From positions 186,001-250,000 of the forward strand of contig NZ_QUOK01000005.1 in assembly GCF_003390325.1 (NCBI RefSeq): a DNA stretch of 64,000 bases. Reading direction: 5' to 3'. A program made the position numbers and the translations under genes. Origin of the DNA: Rhodohalobacter sp. SW132. Its GTDB lineage: Bacteria; Bacteroidota; Rhodothermia; Balneolales; Balneolaceae. Of this stretch, positions 16,572 through 24,957 are shown in pieces. The notes below the pieces were generated by a model that searched no databases, was not told the DNA's origin, and saw nothing but the letters and a program-made list of their open reading frames with translations. Numbering within the stretch: the stretch's first letter is position 1; each line of letters begins with the position of its first letter.

Positions 16572-17648
16572 ATGAAACGAATAATATTATGTTGCGACGG
16601 GACCTGGAATAGTGCCGATCAATCGTCAAACGGAATTCCATGCCCAACCAATGTCGTCCGTATTGCCTACAGGATTGCAAAACGGAAAGACGATATTCAA
16701 CAGATAGTGTACTACAGCCAGGGAGTTGGCACGGGTAACTCTCTCGACCGGTTCACAGGAGGCGCCTTCGGCAGAGGAGTAGATGACAACATTTTCGATA
16801 TCTATCGATTTCTTGTAGCCAATTACGAGCCGGATGACCAGCTATTTCTTTTTGGATTCAGCCGCGGAGCATTTACAGCACGCAGTATCGCGGGAATGAT
16901 CCGTAAGTGCGGTATTCTGAAGCGGGAAGAAGTTGAGCGATACATGAACGCCACATACATGTACAGGTCCGATGATAGCCCGAATGCCGAAATTCCCACA
17001 ATGTTCCGGCATAAATATTCTGTAAACGGTGATCAGGAAACACCAATCCATTTTATCGGCGTATGGGATACGGTTGGCTCCCTCGGCATCCCGCTGTCGG
17101 GTCTTCGGAATCTCACCAAACGCAAACACCAGTTTCATGACACAGAACTCAGTGGTTCTGTGAAAAATGCCTTTCATGCTCTTGCGATAAACGAACAAAG
17201 ATCTCCTTTTAAACCCACATTGTGGCAATTTAAACCTAAAGAGGGGCAATCTGTGGAGCAGATGTGGTTTCCGGGAGTACATAGTAATGTTGGCGGCGGT
17301 TATACCGATTATTCGCTGACCGACTTCTCCCTTGAATGGATGGTCCAAAAGGCACAAGAGGCAGGCCTGGTGTTTGATCACTCTGTCGAAAATCGCCACC
17401 CTCTTAACCCTAACTGCAAGGGAGAAATCATCGAATCAAGAAAAGGAATTTACCGGGTTTTGAAGCCCCATAACCGGGTGATCGGGATATCTGAAAAGAT
17501 CATTCGGGAAGAGGGAATAATTGAACAAGTTCCGGATCCCACTCAGAAGGTTCACAAAAGTGCACTTGACCGATGGGATAAAGACTCCGAAGATTGTCCG
17601 CCCGAACTGGCTAAATACCTGAATCGTACATCAGATGAAAGAGCATAA
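16572..17648 (+). CDS. DUF2235 alpha/beta hydrolase (Tle1-like phospholipase fold)
   Basis: 358 residues. DUF2235 hallmarks are CCDGTWNSA at the N-terminus (residues 7-15), the nucleophile motif GFSRGAFTAR (about 94-103), VWDTVGSLG (about 164), a probable acid region, and PGVHSNVGGGY (about 235), which holds the catalytic His region. The family includes T6SS phospholipase effectors (Tle1) and many uncharacterised intracellular hydrolases. No signal peptide. No T6SS gene lies nearby, so an effector role is not supported here. It sits 53 nt upstream of a 1551-residue membrane protein on the same strand, so the two probably form one unit. The substrate is unknown; a lipid ester is the best guess. 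Confidence 0.85.
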   Translation: MKRIILCCDGTWNSADQSSNGIPCPTNVVRIAYRIAKRKDDIQQIVYYSQGVGTGNSLDRFTGGAFGRGVDDNIFDIYRFLVANYEPDDQLFLFGFSRGAFTARSIAGMIRKCGILKREEVERYMNATYMYRSDDSPNAEIPTMFRHKYSVNGDQETPIHFIGVWDTVGSLGIPLSGLRNLTKRKHQFHDTELSGSVKNAFHALAINEQRSPFKPTLWQFKPKEGQSVEQMWFPGVHSNVGGGYTDYSLTDFSLEWMVQKAQEAGLVFDHSVENRHPLNPNCKGEIIESRKGIYRVLKPHNRVIGISEKIIREEGIIEQVPDPTQKVHKSALDRWDKDSEDCPPELAKYLNRTSDERA

Positions 17649-17701
17649 ACTGCCTGATTAATGACTGGTGAAGTCCACTTTCCACCAAAACTAAACGCGT
17701 T

Positions 17702-20700
17702 ATGAAGCGATCCATCAGCAGCAGAATCACTAAAACCGCCAGCGTGATGATTATCCTGGTACTGCTGATTGGTGGAACTATTTACCTCCGCACGATTTCC
17801 AATGCGGAGAGTTTGGATAACCGAAATTTGCGTGAATTGTCCCGCATCGGGCAGGGAGTGGAAGGGCGTGTAAATAATATTGGCCGTTTGATGAAAAATC
17901 TTACAAGCCTTACAGAAGACACATCCAAAAAAAATAAGTTTATAAAAGATCTACTAGCCAGTGCGGACCTGATCCCACATCTGAGTATTGATACAACGAT
18001 GGCTTCGCAAAAGGAAAAATTCGACCAGCTTACCGCCGGCAGAACAGCTTTCAAAACTGATCTTACGGCAAACTCCTTAGAGCTTTGGCATACACTCAGT
18101 AAACAACATAAAATTGAGGTCAATTCAGATACTGTAGATACCGTTCATACCCTTCGTGCTGCATACAGTTTTGAATCACTCCGGCCAACATTGTCATCTG
18201 AATATATGGAGACTATTTTTCTGGCCAACGAGAAAGGGGCCATTTTCATTTGGGAAACGGAACGCACGGGTGTTCGTATCCATGAACTTGCCGCCCTGGA
18301 TACGCTGCAATTCAAACAAGGCCTGGGAACAGGCGGAATCGGGAAAAGCGATATTCTACAGACATCCATTGCAGGTCAGGAGTACCGTTTTTACCTGCTG
18401 CCAATTCGCGTTCATCTTAGCGAAATGCAGGATTCCACTGTTTTAGACTCCGAATATACAAAATGGATACTTGGCGGATTAGTTCCTCAATCGGAATACC
18501 GTCAGCAAAGCTTGGCCCTGGATCCAAATATGGCAATGTTCCTTGGTTTCCTTCTCATAGCTGGATTTCTGATTGTCCCGTTCGTAAGAATTTTCACCAT
18601 GGGACCAAAAGAACGTCTCAGAGTGGGAAATCTTTTTTACCTGGTTATTGCGCTGATTTTCGGTTCTGGCCTGGCCGGATTGTGGCTGGCCGATGTGGTT
18701 CACTTTTCGCCATTTAAAAAGAATGTACATACCCAGTTGGAAAAAACGGCTAACCAGTTGGCTCTAAACATCGACCAGGAGCTGCAGGCAGCAATAGAAG
18801 AGCTCGAAAAGAAAACCAAAAGTTTGAATGAACAACTCAGCGACTCTACTATCATTCTTATAGATTCTATTCGTCTGGACAGCACTGAGTTCGATTCTAT
18901 TCGCCTGGACAGCACTGAGTTCGATTTCGTTCGCTTATACAGCACTAAGTTTGATTCTATTCGCATGGACAGCAATGAGTTTGATTCTCTTCGCTTGGAC
19001 AGCACTGAGTTCGATTCTGTTCGCTTATACAGGACTGAGTTCGATACTATTCGCTTATACAGCACTGAGTTCGATTCTATTAGCATGAAAAATAATATGC
19101 GCTTCGACTCATCCGGCACCTATCCTTTTTACCACATGGTGTTCTGGGCCGATTCCGCCGGTCAACAAATTGCTAAATGGACACCCCGTGCCAACAACAC
19201 GCCTCGTATTTCGGTAGCACAGCGGGAATACTTCCGTGCCATACATCAAGGTCGCGGCTGGGATCAAAGATTTCATACGAATCCGAATTCGACCCCCTGT
19301 GAGAAAACGACGGGCATGAAAACCGGTAATCATCCATATTATGTTGAATCAATCCGCTCCTGGACAACCGGTGAAAATCTTGCGGCAATCTCGATTCCCT
19401 GGGAATACGCGGACAGTACAAATGAAGTAAATAGCGGTATTGCAGCCATTACCACAGAACTTGCCTCTCTCTCTAAACCGGTTCTTCCAACAGGAGTTGG
19501 ATTTGCCATTGTTGATGCTAATGCCCTAACGCAGTTTCATATCCGTCCGGAACGCATTCTGGACGAGAACTTTGCCGAGGAAACCAGTAACGAAGACCTT
19601 CTGAGATCTGTTCTTGCTGCACGTTCTTGTAGTGAACTTGAGCTGCACTACGAGGGACAAAACAAGCTGATTGTTATACGGCCACTGAACGGACGCCCAC
19701 TTTACCTGATTTTATTTAAAGACCTGTCCCTGATTGATACCGTCCGGTTTGAGGCCTGGTTTGAAGGAGGTGCTCTTTTTGGATTATGGGTACTTTTGAT
19801 CCTGTTCCTGATCTTTATCCGGGAACGGCTGCCGTCATCACGTATGGACTGGCTGTGGCCCGATCTGGATCATCTGGAAAAGTACACAATCTTTACTATA
19901 TACTCCCTCCCATTTATACTTCTTTTCATGATCCAGGCCCTCACTGAGGAGCACCTCCACATCCACCCTGCCATACTGGTGATCCCGGTTCTCTACCTTG
20001 GCCTTGGGCTAATGATTTTATCACAAGGCACCTCGTCTGATTCCAACGACTATAAAAGCATTCTGGGATGGGCGCTGTTTGCATCTTCTATTCTGCTGAT
20101 AGGTTGGCTTACATTCCAGAATGGTTTGGAAACGACACTAAATGAAATCCTGGCGATCGCCATTTCACTGATGATTATCTACCTTTGGCTGAGTCGGAAA
20201 AAGCTTCAGGAACCCATCAAGCGATGGTCGAATTTGTCGCCGCGTGGGGTCTACACGGCTGCCATGGTATCGGGCCTTTTGGTTCTGGGGCTACTACCCG
20301 GTTACCTAACCTACCGGTTCACCTTTCATGATCATAGCGAGCACCTTGTAAAATATCATCAGCTTGAACTATCGGAATCACTTCAAAACAGGTATGACCG
20401 GGTAGGAGCACTGATGAAGTCCACCTGGGAAATAGATAACTGGTGGGAGCTAATGGCCCATTTTCCGGCTTTTTCTGTCCACAATTACGATTTGGCTTAC
20501 GAGAACCTCATATTTAGAACTAATTTACAGCCGCTATTGACCATACCAAATCACGATAATGATCCTGAAACAGATCTTCATGATCACATGCACGGTTTAC
20601 TTGGAAATCATATCCCATTCCTGACCGATGCCTCCATCAGGATGCGTCAGCTTTCTTCTCAGCAGGCCGATCGGAGCTGGGCCTCTGATCATCACGACCA

Positions 20701-22357
20701 TTTGCTGCAGCTATCGGGCGTAACCCCGGAGCTCCTCACCTCTGAGCTCCCAATTGCCAGGAGCTGGTTGAATCCTTTGCGAATCGCCATCCTGTTAACT
20801 GTATTAGGATTGTTATGCCTGATTGTTTATCGCGTCAGCCGCTGGGTATTTTTTGTCCACCTCGAACATTCAAAGCCGCTTACGCTTGAAAATGTGATAC
20901 CCAAACCCGGCGAAACATGGAGATCAACAATCCTTGTTGGCACACGGTCAATTTCCCGGGAACCGCTTCGTAAACGCAGCCCTGAGATTCACTTCATCGA
21001 TTTGAATAGGGATGTTGACAAGCCAGGCGATATCAGGAAACTCCTGAACAAACCGCTCCCTGATGAAACAAAGGTTTTGTGCCTTGATTATTTTGATCAC
21101 AGGATAGACGAAAATGAGCGAAACCTCTTCCTGCTTGAACTTCTTGAGAAAAATATGACGGATAATCACTCCCTACCCGTACTATTGATAACCAGTCGGA
21201 ACCCGGATGAATGCCTTCTGACGGCTAACATGGCAGAGGAGAAAAAAGAGACGCTGAAACATCGATGGGATCGGGTACTTGGCCGCTTTTCTAAGATTTT
21301 ACTCTCGGATTTAGTATCTGAAGAGCCGTTTAAAACTCAGCTGCGGCTTCGTATCATTCAAAAAATTGCGGATGACATGGATAAGTTAATTATTGATTTG
21401 AATAAAACTCTTAAGGAGGATTCTTCTGAAGAAAAAACGGCGAAATTGAATAAATTACTGGCTAAGCTGGCATCCAGAAGCAAGTGGTTAAGTGAAGAGC
21501 TTCAAACTCTGGCCAACCCGGCGATTACCTTAACCCGGGAACAACAAGGTATGGCCGACCAATTTAAAAACCGGCAGGAAATAATACGTCAAGAAACTGA
21601 GACTATTAAGCAAGCGATAGCAAAGAAAAAAACGAGTTCCGAGAAGCTGACTAAACAAAATCCTGCAAAACCAGGCTTATTATCCACAAAGTATTTTAAA
21701 AAGGATTCGATCAAGCTTTTAGCCAAATGGGAAATGGAAGCCAGGCGGGAAGTTATCCATGATAAAAAAACGATCCATAGAGTCAGACAAATGCTGATTC
21801 AAGAGTGCGGACATCATCAGCGGCTGCAGGAAATCGGCGAGCAATTGACGTACAGGCCCGACTGGCATTCTCTAACCAAACAAGAGATCATCGACCTTGT
21901 GAGAGAAGGGGGCGAAGCATACTATAGAGCCCGCTGGGCTATTCTTTCCGATGGAGAACGACTAGTAGCCGCACAGCTTTCAAGAGGTGCGGTAATCAAC
22001 CCTAAATCTCATCAAGCGATCTCACGTCTGTTTGCCCGTGGACTGATAAGAAAAAGTCCTGAATTAAGACTGGATAATTCTAGCTTTTCCGATTTTGTAA
22101 AGAATACTGTTTCTGAAGATCAGCTACACAGCTGGGAACGGGCCGGTATTCCCAGCAAATGGGAGATGATTCGCGCCCCGCTTGTGATTGCACTGCTCAT
22201 TATAGCATTATTCCTGTTTTGGTCACAGCGGGAATTTATGGGTAATACTATCGCCTTCCTTGGCACCATCGGTGTAGGCGTCGGAGCCATAATTAATCTC
22301 CTCTCAAAGATTGGCAGCGTCACCGGCAAAACGGAACTTAAAAACCTGGAAAAATAA
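17702..22357 (+). CDS. 1551-residue multi-pass membrane protein, unknown
   Basis: No family recognised. Approximate order: TM1 (13-30); extracytoplasmic helical region (31-275); TM2 and TM3 (277-297, 308-332); a second extracytoplasmic region with a coiled coil (338-385), seven decapeptide repeats (389-458) and a Cache-like sensor domain (about 470-685, AQREYFRAI..., YYVESIRSW); six TM helices (689-870); a third extracytoplasmic domain (870-1028); TM (1028-1052); a cytoplasmic region (1055-1490); two C-terminal TM helices (1497-1540). Part of the cytoplasmic region (about 1075-1200) reads like an NTPase fold with Walker-B-like VLCLDYFDH and sensor-like VLLITSRNPDE but without a Walker A. It follows the DUF2235 hydrolase by 53 nt. 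A membrane sensor controlling that hydrolase is a reasonable guess only. Confidence 0.8.
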   Translation: MKRSISSRITKTASVMIILVLLIGGTIYLRTISNAESLDNRNLRELSRIGQGVEGRVNNIGRLMKNLTSLTEDTSKKNKFIKDLLASADLIPHLSIDTTMASQKEKFDQLTAGRTAFKTDLTANSLELWHTLSKQHKIEVNSDTVDTVHTLRAAYSFESLRPTLSSEYMETIFLANEKGAIFIWETERTGVRIHELAALDTLQFKQGLGTGGIGKSDILQTSIAGQEYRFYLLPIRVHLSEMQDSTVLDSEYTKWILGGLVPQSEYRQQSLALDPNMAMFLGFLLIAGFLIVPFVRIFTMGPKERLRVGNLFYLVIALIFGSGLAGLWLADVVHFSPFKKNVHTQLEKTANQLALNIDQELQAAIEELEKKTKSLNEQLSDSTIILIDSIRLDSTEFDSIRLDSTEFDFVRLYSTKFDSIRMDSNEFDSLRLDSTEFDSVRLYRTEFDTIRLYSTEFDSISMKNNMRFDSSGTYPFYHMVFWADSAGQQIAKWTPRANNTPRISVAQREYFRAIHQGRGWDQRFHTNPNSTPCEKTTGMKTGNHPYYVESIRSWTTGENLAAISIPWEYADSTNEVNSGIAAITTELASLSKPVLPTGVGFAIVDANALTQFHIRPERILDENFAEETSNEDLLRSVLAARSCSELELHYEGQNKLIVIRPLNGRPLYLILFKDLSLIDTVRFEAWFEGGALFGLWVLLILFLIFIRERLPSSRMDWLWPDLDHLEKYTIFTIYSLPFILLFMIQALTEEHLHIHPAILVIPVLYLGLGLMILSQGTSSDSNDYKSILGWALFASSILLIGWLTFQNGLETTLNEILAIAISLMIIYLWLSRKKLQEPIKRWSNLSPRGVYTAAMVSGLLVLGLLPGYLTYRFTFHDHSEHLVKYHQLELSESLQNRYDRVGALMKSTWEIDNWWELMAHFPAFSVHNYDLAYENLIFRTNLQPLLTIPNHDNDPETDLHDHMHGLLGNHIPFLTDASIRMRQLSSQQADRSWASDHHDHLLQLSGVTPELLTSELPIARSWLNPLRIAILLTVLGLLCLIVYRVSRWVFFVHLEHSKPLTLENVIPKPGETWRSTILVGTRSISREPLRKRSPEIHFIDLNRDVDKPGDIRKLLNKPLPDETKVLCLDYFDHRIDENERNLFLLELLEKNMTDNHSLPVLLITSRNPDECLLTANMAEEKKETLKHRWDRVLGRFSKILLSDLVSEEPFKTQLRLRIIQKIADDMDKLIIDLNKTLKEDSSEEKTAKLNKLLAKLASRSKWLSEELQTLANPAITLTREQQGMADQFKNRQEIIRQETETIKQAIAKKKTSSEKLTKQNPAKPGLLSTKYFKKDSIKLLAKWEMEARREVIHDKKTIHRVRQMLIQECGHHQRLQEIGEQLTYRPDWHSLTKQEIIDLVREGGEAYYRARWAILSDGERLVAAQLSRGAVINPKSHQAISRLFARGLIRKSPELRLDNSSFSDFVKNTVSEDQLHSWERAGIPSKWEMIRAPLVIALLIIALFLFWSQREFMGNTIAFLGTIGVGVGAIINLLSKIGSVTGKTELKNLEK
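18866..19075 (+). repeat. Seven 30-bp tandem repeats encoding decapeptides
   Basis: In-frame units of 30 bp coding for SIRLDSTEFD and close variants (FVRLYSTKFD, SIRMDSNEFD, SLRLDSTEFD, SVRLYRTEFD, TIRLYSTEFD), plus a partial unit up to about 19085. They lie just after a coiled coil and before the Cache-like domain, so they probably form an extended stalk. The DNA similarity suggests recent copy-number change. Confidence 0.92.
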
Positions 22358-22831
22358 CAGAAATGAAGACATGCTCGTTTTCATTTGTTGAACATCAAAA
22401 AAGTTCAAACCGATCTTGGTTGTCGTCTTTTTCCTCGTGCTGCTAAGCGTCTTCGTTGACTACCTGTACCCGATGTTGAAGGCGTTGTTGTTCTAATGGT
22501 ATCTATATAGTCCAATTCCCCACTCGGCGCTTATTATAATCCAAGTTCCTACCTCCCCTGGCCGACATTGCCGAAATGTTAACCTGTTCATTCAATAAAA
22601 TGGAATTGCGTTCTCCTGTTATTAAGACCATAGAAATCTTATAATGATCACTCACGTGCTAACTCAAGAAAATACTGTTCCCTTTGTTCCAAGTGTTCGG
22701 GGACGAATTGCTGGAATAATCTGGCTATAAATGTTGCTACACATTGCCTTCTGTTTTGTGAAAGGAAATATGGTATAATCTATATTTTACAGAACTTTTT
22801 CCCCTTCTCACCTTTCACTTTTCCCTTCCTG
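22358..22831. other. Intergenic, about 470 bp
   Basis: A short open frame (about 22416-22496) would encode a 26-residue TM-like peptide from a TTG, but it has no good start. At the ilvD end there is a pyrimidine tract (TCTCACCTTTCACTTTTCCC) like those at 7.74 and 43.25 kb. No terminator is obvious for either flanking gene. Confidence 0.35.
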
Positions 22832-24511
22832 CTACAAATCCGTCACACAACCCTCGCTCGCGGTTGAAACGGTTTTTGCATATTTCCGCAGCACGCCAGT
22901 TGTGAAGGCGGGTGTTGGGGCTTGCCAGTTTTTGCGGCGTTTTTCGATCACTTCGTCGGTCAGGTCTACGTTAATAGTCTGGTCGTCCGCATCGATGGTG
23001 ATGGTATCGCCGTTTTCAACGAGGCCGATCAGTCCGCCCGTCTGCGCTTCAGGGGTTACGTGGCCGATTACAAATCCGTGCGTTCCGCCCGAGAACCGTC
23101 CATCGGTAATCAGCGCCACTTCGTTGCCAAGCCCCGCTCCCATAATTGCCGCGGTGATGGATAGCATTTCGCGCATCCCCGGTCCGCCTTTCGGACCCTC
23201 ATAGCGGATAATCACCACATCCCCTTCCTCAACTTCGCCGTTCTGAATTCCAACCAGGCTCTCCTCTTCCGAGTTATACACTTTGGCCGTACCGGAAAAT
23301 TTCGTCCCCTCTTTCCCGGTAATTTTTGCCACGGATCCTTTTTCTGCCAGGTTTCCGTAAAGAATCTGCAGGTGCCCGGTTTTCTTGATCGGCTCCGATA
23401 CCGGGTGAATTACTTTCTGCTCCTCCAGCAGTCCGGGCAATTCGGCAACATTCTCTTCCAGCGTCTTGCCGGTAACGGTCATGCAGCTACCATCGAGCAA
23501 GCCTTCTTTCAGCAGAAGTTTTTGCACTGCAGGAACGCCTCCCGCGTTATAGAGATCCTCCATCACATATTTACCGCTCGGTTTCAGATCGGCAATAAAC
23601 GGGGTGCGATTACTCACTTCCTGGAAGTCATCAATTGAAAATGGCACATCGGCCGCGTGTGCCATGGCCAGCATGTGCATCACGGCGTTTGTAGAACCGC
23701 CAAGCGCGATAATCATCGTTACCGCATTCTCCAGGGAAGTCCGCGTGATGATATCTCTCGGTTTGATATCCTCTTCAAGCAGCAGCCGGATCGCCGCGCC
23801 GGCCCGTTCACACTCTTTAATCTTCTCTTTGTGAGTTGCCGGAATGGAGGAACTGAAAGGCAGACTCATCCCCAGTGTTTCAATAGCTGATGCCATCGTA
23901 TTGGCGGTGTACATTCCGCCGCAAGCTCCCGCGCCGGGACAGGCGTGTTTCAGAACTTTGTTCATCTGCTCTTCGGTAAACTCTTCCGACAGATATTTTC
24001 CGTACGATTCAAATGCCGAGACAATATCGAGCTTTTCGCCATTGAGATTGCCCGGACGGATCGTTCCGCCGTAGATCATTATGGAAGGACGGTTCACGCG
24101 GCCCATCGCCATAATCGCACCCGGCATATTTTTATCACAACCCACCACGGAGATGTTGGCATCATACCACTGGGCATTCATCACCGTTTCGATGGAGTCT
24201 GCGATGATATCCCGGGAAGGGAGGGAAAACTTCATCCCCTGCGTTCCCATCGAAATTCCGTCGCTCACACCGATAGAGTGAAACATGAAACCAACAAGTT
24301 CATTTTCCCATACACTCTTTTTTGCCACGGCTGCCAAATCGTTCAAATGCATATTGCAGGGATTACCGTCCCAGCCTGTGGATGCCACCCCGACCTGGGG
24401 CTTTTTCAGGTCATCCTCGCTCAAACCGGTGGCGTATAACATCGCTTTGGAGCCGACCTGAGACTTCGATTCGGTTAACCGGGCACTAAATTTGTTTAAT
24501 TTTACCGACAT
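22832..24511 (-). CDS. ilvD: Dihydroxy-acid dehydratase
   Basis: 559 residues, normal length. It dehydrates 2,3-dihydroxy-isovalerate and 2,3-dihydroxy-3-methylvalerate to the 2-oxo acids of valine and isoleucine synthesis in the cytoplasm. Fe-S and active-site motifs: [15 protein letters not shown] (about 124), [17 protein letters not shown] (about 190), and the C-terminal [16 protein letters not shown] (about 471). It is transcribed divergently from the ilvB-leuB operon across a 446-bp region, so it is separated from the rest of the pathway but probably co-regulated. Confidence 0.97.
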   Translation of the reverse strand: MSVKLNKFSARLTESKSQVGSKAMLYATGLSEDDLKKPQVGVASTGWDGNPCNMHLNDLAAVAKKSVWENELVGFMFHSIGVSDGISMGTQGMKFSLPSRDIIADSIETVMNAQWYDANISVVGCDKNMPGAIMAMGRVNRPSIMIYGGTIRPGNLNGEKLDIVSAFESYGKYLSEEFTEEQMNKVLKHACPGAGACGGMYTANTMASAIETLGMSLPFSSSIPATHKEKIKECERAGAAIRLLLEEDIKPRDIITRTSLENAVTMIIALGGSTNAVMHMLAMAHAADVPFSIDDFQEVSNRTPFIADLKPSGKYVMEDLYNAGGVPAVQKLLLKEGLLDGSCMTVTGKTLEENVAELPGLLEEQKVIHPVSEPIKKTGHLQILYGNLAEKGSVAKITGKEGTKFSGTAKVYNSEEESLVGIQNGEVEEGDVVIIRYEGPKGGPGMREMLSITAAIMGAGLGNEVALITDGRFSGGTHGFVIGHVTPEAQTGGLIGLVENGDTITIDADDQTINVDLTDEVIEKRRKNWQAPTPAFTTGVLRKYAKTVSTASEGCVTDL

Positions 24512-24637
24512 GCAATTCTTCCTTCTTTAGTATTGTTTTTATTAGCCTTATGACTTTTATGAATTTTTAATGAAAGCGCTTTTAAATGCTGCCTATACAT
24601 TAATATGAACTGTCGCAATAATAAATGAATATTTTTC

Positions 24638-24666
24638 TTGACACCAAAATCCTATACGCATATACT
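24638..24666 (+). promoter_or_regulatory. Sigma70-type promoter of the ilv-leu operon
   Basis: TTGACA (24638-24643), exactly 17 nt, then TATACT (24661-24666). This matches the bacterial sigma70 consensus in 11 of 12 positions. Transcription would start near 24673 and give a leader of about 285 nt before ilvB, containing the leader peptide and attenuator. Confidence 0.8.
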
Positions 24667-24760
24667 GTTAGTAGAATTTAATCATTGATACACTTTGTCT
24701 ACCACAAACACACATACAACGCTTCAAAACATCCGCACAGGCGGAGCTGGAGAAGTTTTT

Positions 24761-24880
24761 TTGGGTAGCCTTAACGCCTTACCTGTTGTATCCATTGATT
24801 CATTAGATAACAACCTAATTTTGGGTCTGTCTATTCTATCTATTCTAATTATTAATATTCTAATTCTAATTCTGAGCTAA
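24761..24880 (+). CDS. Ile/Leu-rich leader peptide of the ilv-leu operon
   Basis: A 39-residue ORF from TTG 24761, preceded by GGAGAAG (24749-24755) at good spacing; the frame is open upstream to another TTG at 24695. The last 21 residues (LILGLSILSILIINILILILS) contain 16 Ile or Leu codons, and VV and several Leu occur before. Such clustered regulatory codons are the hallmark of attenuation leader peptides. It ends 77 nt before ilvB, and its final codons (24862-24870) are one arm of a competing RNA stem. Ribosome stalling at low charged tRNA-Ile or tRNA-Leu would free the downstream RNA. Neither the ATG-less start nor translation can be proven here. Confidence 0.8.
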   Translation: MGSLNALPVVSIDSLDNNLILGLSILSILIINILILILS

Positions 24881-24940
24881 ACTTACAGCCGGAGATTAGA
24901 ATTTAGATTCCTCAACACATCTTAAATTTTGACCTCCGGC
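24862..24940 (+). promoter_or_regulatory. Attenuator with mutually exclusive stems before ilvB
   Basis: Stem 1: AATTCTAAT (24862-24870, within the leader codons) pairs perfectly with ATTAGAATT (24895-24903). Stem 2: GCCGGAG (24888-24894) pairs with CTCCGGC (24934-24940), enclosing a second helix AATTTAGA/TCT(T)AAATT. The stems interleave, so they exclude each other unless a pseudoknot forms. No T-run follows stem 2. Instead AGGA (24941-24944), the ilvB Shine-Dalgarno, begins right after it. Control may therefore be translational rather than by intrinsic termination. Confidence 0.7.
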
Positions 24941-24957
24941 AGGAAACGTATATCCCT

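Noticed and set aside
16572-17648. DUF2235 protein as a type VI secretion effector
   Set aside because: No VgrG, Hcp, PAAR or immunity gene is in the window, and the partner is a large membrane protein of another kind.
18866-19075. Regular 30-bp repeats as a CRISPR array
   Set aside because: The units are directly adjacent with no spacers, stay in one reading frame of a long gene and code for a decapeptide; no cas genes are near.
22416-22496. 26-residue TM-like ORF after the 1551-residue protein gene
   Set aside because: Only a TTG start, no Shine-Dalgarno and no second copy for comparison.
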